Assembly (NCBI GenBank): GCA_052148155.1
Contig: JBKQIY010000233.1
Span: 21,205-85,204, forward strand
Source: JBBQER01 sp052148155
GTDB taxonomy: Bacteria; Actinomycetota; Acidimicrobiia; IMCC26256; PALSA-610
Direction: 5' to 3'
Length of the DNA: 64,000 nucleotides
The notes under the pieces were generated by a model. It saw only the letters and a program-made list of their open reading frames with translations. It was not told the DNA's origin and did not search any database. A program made the translations under genes and the position numbers. Position 1 is the first letter of the stretch, and the number at the start of each line of letters is the position of its first letter. Of the stretch, positions 59,502 through 64,000 are shown one piece after another.

Positions 59502-60667
59502 TGGCGAGGAACAGGGTTGGGGTTGTCGGCGTCGGGCAGACGCATCACCGCGCCGCCCGTAAGGACGTGTCGATGGCCGGTCTCGTGCGAGAAGCCGCGA
59601 TTGAGGCGCTCGAAGACGCGGACATGACCTGGTCGGATATCGACGCGGTCGTGGTCGGCAAGGCTCCGGACATGTTCGAGGGTGTCGCAATGCCGGAGCT
59701 GTACCTCGCAGATGCTCTGGGTGCGGTAGGAAAACCGATGATGCGAGTGCACACCGCAGGATCAGTCGGCGGTTCGACGTCGATCGTTGCCGCCAAGCTC
59801 GTCGCGGCCGGGATCCACGAGCGGGTGCTCACCGTCGCGTACGAGAAGCAGTCGGAGAGCAACGCGACCTGGGGATTGTCGGTCCCGATGCCGTTCGCGG
59901 CACCGTTGGTCGCTGGTGCCGGCGGTTACTTCGCGCCGCTGATCCGCGCGTACATGTATCGGTCTGGCGCGCCACGCCATATCGGGCATCTGGTTGCGGT
60001 CAAGGACCGGCTCGCCGCGCTGCGCAATCCGAAGGCGCACCTGCACCTGCCCGACATCGACCTGAAGACGGTCGAGGAGTCGTTCCTTTTGTGGGACCCG
60101 CTGCGTTATCTCGATGTCTGCCCGTCATCGGACGGCGCGATGGCCATGGTGTTGGGCAGCGAGAAAGTTGCCGACGCGTCGGCTGGTTCTGTCGCGTGGG
60201 TCCATGGCATGGCGATGCGGAGTGAGCCCACGATGTTCGCGCGTCGTGATCAAATCAACCCGCAGGCCGGCAAAGACTGTGCGAAGGACGTGTACGCACA
60301 GGCCGGCATCACGAACCCGCGCGACGACTTCGATTGCGCAGAGGTCTACGTGCCCTTCTCGTGGTATGAGCCGATGTGGCTCGAGAACCTCGGCTTCTGC
60401 GCGGAGGGCGACGGCTGGAAGCTGACCGAAGCTGGCGCGACCGCACCCGACGGCGACATCCCTTGGAACCCTTCGGGCGGCGTGTTGTCGTCAAACCCGA
60501 TTGGCGCGTCAGGAATGGTGCGTTTCGGAGAGGCCGCGCAACAGGTGCGGGGGCGTGCGGCGGACTATCAGGTCGAGTTGCGGACCGGGAAGGCGCTCGG
60601 ACACGCATACGGCGGCGGCTCACAATTCTTTTCGATGTGGGTGGTCGGCCGCGACAAGCCCGCGTAG
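59501..60667 (+). CDS. ltp3: Thiolase-fold lipid-transfer protein, Ltp3-like
   Basis: A 388-residue protein matching Mtb Ltp3 (Rv3523) phrase by phrase: DAVVVGKAPDMFEGVAMPEL, VHTAGSVGGSTSIVAAKLVA, EKQSESNATWGLSVPMPFAA, RSGAPRHIGHLVAVKDRLAA and HAYGGGSQFFSMWVVG at the end. Again no Cys occupies the nucleophile position (HTAGSVGGS), so a classical thiolase reaction is unlikely. It probably forms a complex with Ltp4 and the double OB-fold protein in side-chain degradation of steroids. Translationally coupled to ltp4. Confidence 0.9.
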   Translation: MARNRVGVVGVGQTHHRAARKDVSMAGLVREAAIEALEDADMTWSDIDAVVVGKAPDMFEGVAMPELYLADALGAVGKPMMRVHTAGSVGGSTSIVAAKLVAAGIHERVLTVAYEKQSESNATWGLSVPMPFAAPLVAGAGGYFAPLIRAYMYRSGAPRHIGHLVAVKDRLAALRNPKAHLHLPDIDLKTVEESFLLWDPLRYLDVCPSSDGAMAMVLGSEKVADASAGSVAWVHGMAMRSEPTMFARRDQINPQAGKDCAKDVYAQAGITNPRDDFDCAEVYVPFSWYEPMWLENLGFCAEGDGWKLTEAGATAPDGDIPWNPSGGVLSSNPIGASGMVRFGEAAQQVRGRAADYQVELRTGKALGHAYGGGSQFFSMWVVGRDKPA

Positions 60668-60867
60668 GGTCAGCGTCGGCGTCAGCCTTTTCGTCGAACC
60701 GAACAGTTGTCGGCAACGCCGGGGTGTTGATCGAATGACGACACCTCGACGCCGAGAGATCCCGCTCCTGTAGTACTCGCCTCGCAGTTCGGAGAGAAAC
60801 GGACGGGCTCGGCGGTTTTCTGTTGTTGGGGCCGCCGACTCGAGACGAATGCACGAACGCGCTGGAG

Positions 60868-61746
60868 CTATTTGTCCTGTACCTCGGTGAATAACGCGTC
60901 GTCGATACGTCGCAAGTTGAGGAGCGACGTGCGCGCGAGTAGTTCCCGACTTTCGCGTAGCGACGCGACATTGTCCCATCGAACGCTCAGCAACTTTCCG
61001 GTCAACCATTCCGACTCGCTCGAGACGAGGAACGTCAGGAGTTCCGCGAAGCTCGCGTCGAGTTGTATCGGCGTCGCGTTGGTGGCCGGGAGCAACGCGG
61101 ACGCGACGGCGCGCAGACTGTCCTCGACCGTGCCGGGCGCGGCCTGCAGTACCGGGTCCATGAATCCGGTGGCCAGCCCGCCGGGCGCGATCGCGTTCAC
61201 TCGTACCCCGCGCCCATGGAGCTCTTTCGAAAGGGCTTCGGTGAGCGTGACGAGGGCGCCCTTCGAGGTGGTGTACGCACTGATATTCCCGTGCGTGCCG
61301 GTACCGCCGATCCCGGCGCCTCCGAGGTTGACGATCGCACCACCTCCGGCCGCGACCATTTGGGGAAGGAACGCCGCGGTGACGGTGACGGCGCCGATGA
61401 CGTTGACTTCGAGCGCGTGGCGCCACGCCTTGAGGTCGAGCTGATCGAGCGGGCCGACCGGGCCGAGGATCCCTGCGTTGTTCACCACGGCGCAGCACGG
61501 GCCGAGCTCGTCGGCTACCCGAGCCGCGAACGTTCGGATGCCGGCTTCGTCTATGACGTCGACGGGCTCTGCGACGACGGCGACACTGTGCGCGTCGTGA
61601 AGTTCGGCTGCGAGCTGTTGCAAATCCGTCGGGGTTCGTGCACACACCGCCACGTCGTGACCGAGTTGGGCGAAGTGTCGGGCGAGCGCTGCGCCCAGCC
61701 CACGGCTGGCGCCGGTGACAACGACGGGCCGCGCCTGGGTCGTCAC
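60868..61746 (-). CDS. Short-chain dehydrogenase
   Basis: A 292-residue SDR with cofactor motif TGASRGLGAALARHFA, NNAGILGPVG and an active-site region AYTTSKGALVTLTEALSKEL with Tyr and Lys; the catalytic Ser position lies in NLGGAGIGGTG, where a clear Ser is not visible, an oddity. Stops on the minus strand before the intergenic region after ltp3. ATG 61746 overlaps the nucleotide-sugar dehydrogenase stop by ATGA. Substrate unknown. Confidence 0.82.
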   Translation of the reverse strand: MTTQARPVVVTGASRGLGAALARHFAQLGHDVAVCARTPTDLQQLAAELHDAHSVAVVAEPVDVIDEAGIRTFAARVADELGPCCAVVNNAGILGPVGPLDQLDLKAWRHALEVNVIGAVTVTAAFLPQMVAAGGGAIVNLGGAGIGGTGTHGNISAYTTSKGALVTLTEALSKELHGRGVRVNAIAPGGLATGFMDPVLQAAPGTVEDSLRAVASALLPATNATPIQLDASFAELLTFLVSSESEWLTGKLLSVRWDNVASLRESRELLARTSLLNLRRIDDALFTEVQDK

Positions 61747-63038
61747 GCGGGCATCCCGACAGAGCGGTAGCGGATTGCCGAAGAGGCGCCGAGCGAGTCC
61801 TTGAGGAACGCGCTCGGATCGAGCACAACCGGCGTTGCCATCACCTCTGCGACCGCGTCAGGAGACAACGATTTGAACTGCGGCCAGGGCGTCGCCACGA
61901 CCGCGGCATCGCAACCAGTCAGCGCGCAGAGCGGATCAGACGCGTACGTCATTCTCTGCGCGAGGAAGTCGGGGAGCGCCGAAATCGCCGGGTCGTACGC
62001 ACAGACCGTCGCACCTTGTCCGATCAGCGACTCGCAGAGCCTGACGGCACCAGAACGTCTGAGCGTGTCGGTCCCAGGCTTGTACGTGAGTCCGAGAATA
62101 CAGATCGCGCGGCCTCGGACCTCGCCGAGCTCGAGCACCAGCCTGCGCTCCGCCCAGTGTTCGTGCTCGTCGTTGCTGACCCGCGCGCCGCGCAGCAACT
62201 CGGTTGGCACATCGTGGATTCGACCCAGTTCGGTCAGAAACGCAACATCACGAGCGAGCGTCCCACCGGAGTACGCGGCACCCGCGCCCACGTACGCGCG
62301 CCGACCGATTCGCGGTTCGGAACGCAGACCTCGCTCCACGTCACGGGCATCGGCCCCGACGCGCTCACAGATGGACGCAACCTCGTTCGTAAAGGCAATC
62401 GACGTGGCGAGGAAGGCGTTCACAGCGTGCTTGACCATCTCGGCTGACTCGATCGACATCCACTCGATCCTGGTCGAGAGATCGCAAAAGAGGGCGGCGA
62501 CCCGCTCCCGGTCGGTCGCGTCGCGGAGGCCGACGACGATCCGATCCGGTTTGAGGAACGCGTCGAGCGCGCTCCCGAGGCGCAGATTCTCCGGTGAGCA
62601 GCCGAACGTCACTCGGGCGCGAGGTCGAGCTCGTCGGAACCGCTGCTCGAGCGCCGCGACAGATCCCACCGGCAGCTGAGACGACGCGAGCACGAACGCG
62701 TCGTTGCCGAGAAACGAGAAGACTTCCTCGGCCGCGTCGAGCACCGCGGAGACATCGGCGTTGTCGTCGTCGTCGACCGGAGTGTCGAAGGTGATCCAGA
62801 CGAGTTCGGCATCGACGAGCGCGGCGGCTGGGTCGGTAGTGAACCGCAGCGTCGACTGGTTGAGCCCAGCGCTGACGAGCTCGGCCAGTCCGGGTTCGGC
62901 GACCGGCGGCTTCCCCAGCGAAAGATTCGCGACGGTGGCCGGGTCGCGGTCGAGTCCGACGACATCGTGCCCCATCGACGCAAGCGATGCCGCCGTCACA
63001 GATCCCAGATGCCAGAGTCCGTAGACGCAAACTTTCAC
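61743..63038 (-). CDS. UDP-glucose/GDP-mannose dehydrogenase-family protein lacking the catalytic Cys
   Basis: A 431-residue three-domain nucleotide-sugar dehydrogenase. The NAD domain starts VYGLWHLGSVTAASLASMGH; the linker helix has Lys203 and Asn207 (SAEMVKHAVNAFLA), two conserved active-site residues. The substrate-site loop that is normally GGSCFPKD reads SGGTLARD (257-264), with Thr260 at the position of the catalytic Cys. Without that Cys the four-electron oxidation to a uronic acid should not go through the normal thioester path, so it may be a sugar-nucleotide enzyme with altered chemistry. It overlaps the SDR gene downstream. Close to the methyltransferase and a probable glycan cluster at the window end. 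Confidence 0.85.
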   Translation of the reverse strand: MKVCVYGLWHLGSVTAASLASMGHDVVGLDRDPATVANLSLGKPPVAEPGLAELVSAGLNQSTLRFTTDPAAALVDAELVWITFDTPVDDDDNADVSAVLDAAEEVFSFLGNDAFVLASSQLPVGSVAALEQRFRRARPRARVTFGCSPENLRLGSALDAFLKPDRIVVGLRDATDRERVAALFCDLSTRIEWMSIESAEMVKHAVNAFLATSIAFTNEVASICERVGADARDVERGLRSEPRIGRRAYVGAGAAYSGGTLARDVAFLTELGRIHDVPTELLRGARVSNDEHEHWAERRLVLELGEVRGRAICILGLTYKPGTDTLRRSGAVRLCESLIGQGATVCAYDPAISALPDFLAQRMTYASDPLCALTGCDAAVVATPWPQFKSLSPDAVAEVMATPVVLDPSAFLKDSLGASSAIRYRSVGMPA

Positions 63039-63205
63039 GAGCGAACACTACCGAACCTCATCCAGCACGCTGAACTGTTGTGCTGAGCAAACGACGATCC
63101 GCTTCCTGCACGTGGTCACCCACGACTGGCACGGCGAACAGAGCTCCACCGTCGCGCAATCAAACGCGCGTAAGCCCTGACTGCGCTGCAGCTCTCACCA
63201 ATCAG
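63039..63205. other. Short intergenic region
   Basis: 167 bases between two minus-strand genes. No gene or clear regulatory motif seen; a promoter for the dehydrogenase gene is likely here. Confidence 0.4.
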
Positions 63206-63919
63206 TCATGACCCCGCGCTCGGGTGGGCCATGCAGATGATGCTCGTGCCGAGCGGGCCCGGGATTCGCTCCTCGGCGCGGCAAACGGCCGCGAGTACGC
63301 GACCGGCGATGCCCGGTCCGGCCACGTTCGCGGTCGGGTAGGGCTGGCGTCGTATCCGCGAGTACCAGAGAGTCACCGGAAGCATCGTGGCGCCGTAATA
63401 CCGCAAACGATCGATACGAAACTTCGGTTGCAGTGCCGCACGCAAAGTGCGGCGTGTGTAGCGTCGATAGTGACCGAGCTGCTCGTCGTGATAGCCGAAC
63501 AACGACGGCAACGCGGGGACACTCATCACGAGCACGCCGCCGGGCTTCAGCAGACCCGCAAGACGCGAGACGGTCGAGGCTTCATCTTCGATGTGCTCGA
63601 GGACGTCGTGCATGACGATCACGTCGGCGACGCCTTCACCGACGATGTCCTCGATGCCGAGTTGTTGCACCTCGCAGCGCTCGGATGGGAGGTGCGCAAC
63701 CGCAAGCGCGAACGCGTTCCCGTCTGGTTCGTAGCCATGCACCGCGAAGCCGAGTTCTACTGCCATCGTGTTGAATTGGCCTGCACCGCAGCCGATGTTG
63801 AGCAGGGTGCCGCGCGTACCGAGGGTTTGTAGCCATCGACGCGTGAGTTGATACTTTCCGAGCGCATAGACGTCGTCATCGCGGAATTCGTGGTCGGCGG
63901 TCGTGTAGGCGTCGCTCAT
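63206..63919 (-). CDS. Class I SAM-dependent methyltransferase
   Basis: A 237-residue methyltransferase (UbiE/Cyclopropane-type fold). Motif I is LLNIGCGAGQFNTMAVELGF; the Asp/Glu of motif II is in VHGYEPDGNAF; HDVLEHIEDEAS and LKPGGVLVMSVPALPSLFGY follow. It resembles methyltransferases of surface polysaccharide clusters; the acceptor is unknown. ATG 63919 overlaps the stop of the preceding partial gene (ATGA). Neighbours suggest glycan assembly. Confidence 0.88.
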   Translation of the reverse strand: MSDAYTTADHEFRDDDVYALGKYQLTRRWLQTLGTRGTLLNIGCGAGQFNTMAVELGFAVHGYEPDGNAFALAVAHLPSERCEVQQLGIEDIVGEGVADVIVMHDVLEHIEDEASTVSRLAGLLKPGGVLVMSVPALPSLFGYHDEQLGHYRRYTRRTLRAALQPKFRIDRLRYYGATMLPVTLWYSRIRRQPYPTANVAGPGIAGRVLAAVCRAEERIPGPLGTSIICMAHPSAGS

Positions 63920-64000
63920 CCGGGGCGACTCGTCTTGGCGCGTTGAACGGCGCGAGTTCGGTTTCCGTCGACGAAATCGAAGCCGGCGGCGCGATCAACC
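63916..64000 (-). CDS. C-terminal end of a gene running off the window
   Basis: The final 27 codons of a minus-strand gene end with TGA at 63916-63918, overlapping the methyltransferase ATG. The residues read VDRAAGFDFVDGNRTRAVQR, then AKTSRPG. Too short for a family call; its overlap with the methyltransferase suggests a glycan-synthesis operon continuing beyond the window. Confidence 0.65.
   Translation of the reverse strand, partial: VDRAAGFDFVDGNRTRAVQRAKTSRPG

Noticed and set aside
60669..60690. A fourth copy of the 19-bp shared motif after ltp3
   Set aside because: On the minus strand it reads CTGACGCCGACGCTGA, with three or more mismatches in the right arm, and it is not before a gene start.
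1..64000. tRNA, rRNA, IS elements and CRISPR arrays
   Set aside because: I looked for TPsiC-loop words, terminal inverted repeats with transposase text, and regularly spaced short repeats, and saw none that stands.

Overview
The window looks like a chromosomal segment from a high-GC actinobacterium. Several gene blocks resemble mycobacterial and rhodococcal steroid-degradation and cell-envelope loci, but the layout is rearranged and small intergenic pseudogene traces and secreted repeat proteins occur. Acidimicrobiia or a relative is my guess; there is no rRNA or other marker gene here to prove it. All family and orthologue statements come from reading translated protein motifs and from memory of Mycobacterium tuberculosis (Mtb) proteins; no search was run.

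Layout. 1-2.7 kb: minus-strand operon fadE31-fadE32-fadA6 (fadA6 runs off the left edge), the last steps of steroid C/D-ring breakdown. 2.7-4.4 kb: a GlxA-type AraC regulator and a DJ-1/PfpI protein. 4.5-8.8 kb: minus-strand operon ipdA-ipdB-ipdC-like-OB fold-thiolase, each gene overlapping or nearly touching the next. 9.3-16 kb: secreted proteins (sedolisin peptidase, a 14-unit Cys/Trp repeat protein, a fibronectin-III/lysozyme-like protein). 17-22.4 kb: SNF2 helicase with SWIM partner, and a YbhN-like membrane protein. 22.7-27.7 kb: a set of SDRs, fadE30 with its ipdF-like partner, and a VOC protein. 27.7-41.8 kb: GNAT, a double CaiB CoA-transferase, amidohydrolase, MerR regulator with a divergent 48-residue small protein, phytanoyl-CoA dioxygenase-like protein, F420/flavin oxidoreductase, thiolase/OB-fold pair, crotonase, ADP-forming acyl-CoA synthetase, ferredoxin and ferredoxin reductase. 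41.8-49.4 kb: MFS transporter, then pimB'-membrane protein-SRPBCC-ArsA-small protein-ROK kinase-LLM oxidoreductase, a mannose-isomerase-type cupin and a secreted protein. 50.8-60.7 kb: a KstR-like repressor and the steroid side-chain genes (echA19-like, acyl-CoA synthetase, double OB fold, ltp4, ltp3). 60.9-64 kb: SDR, nucleotide-sugar dehydrogenase, methyltransferase and the tail of another gene.

How the genes work together. Three separated loci carry recognisable steroid catabolism: side-chain removal (54.9-60.7 kb), first oxidation of the C/D-ring CoA thioester (22.7-26.3 kb) and opening plus beta-oxidation of the remaining rings (1-8.8 kb). fadD3, echA20 and kstR2 equivalents are not in the window. 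Three 14-bp sites fitting the KstR consensus TNNAACNNGTTNNA were found: one next to the KstR-like gene and two, as exact mirror images, in the echA19/acyl-CoA synthetase divergent promoter. A second, unassigned 19-bp operator-like motif is shared by three other lipid-related promoters (30.6, 31.05 and 40.27 kb). The strongest candidates for something undescribed are this second motif and the MerR-small-protein module at 32.2-33.2 kb, which has a near-consensus promoter.
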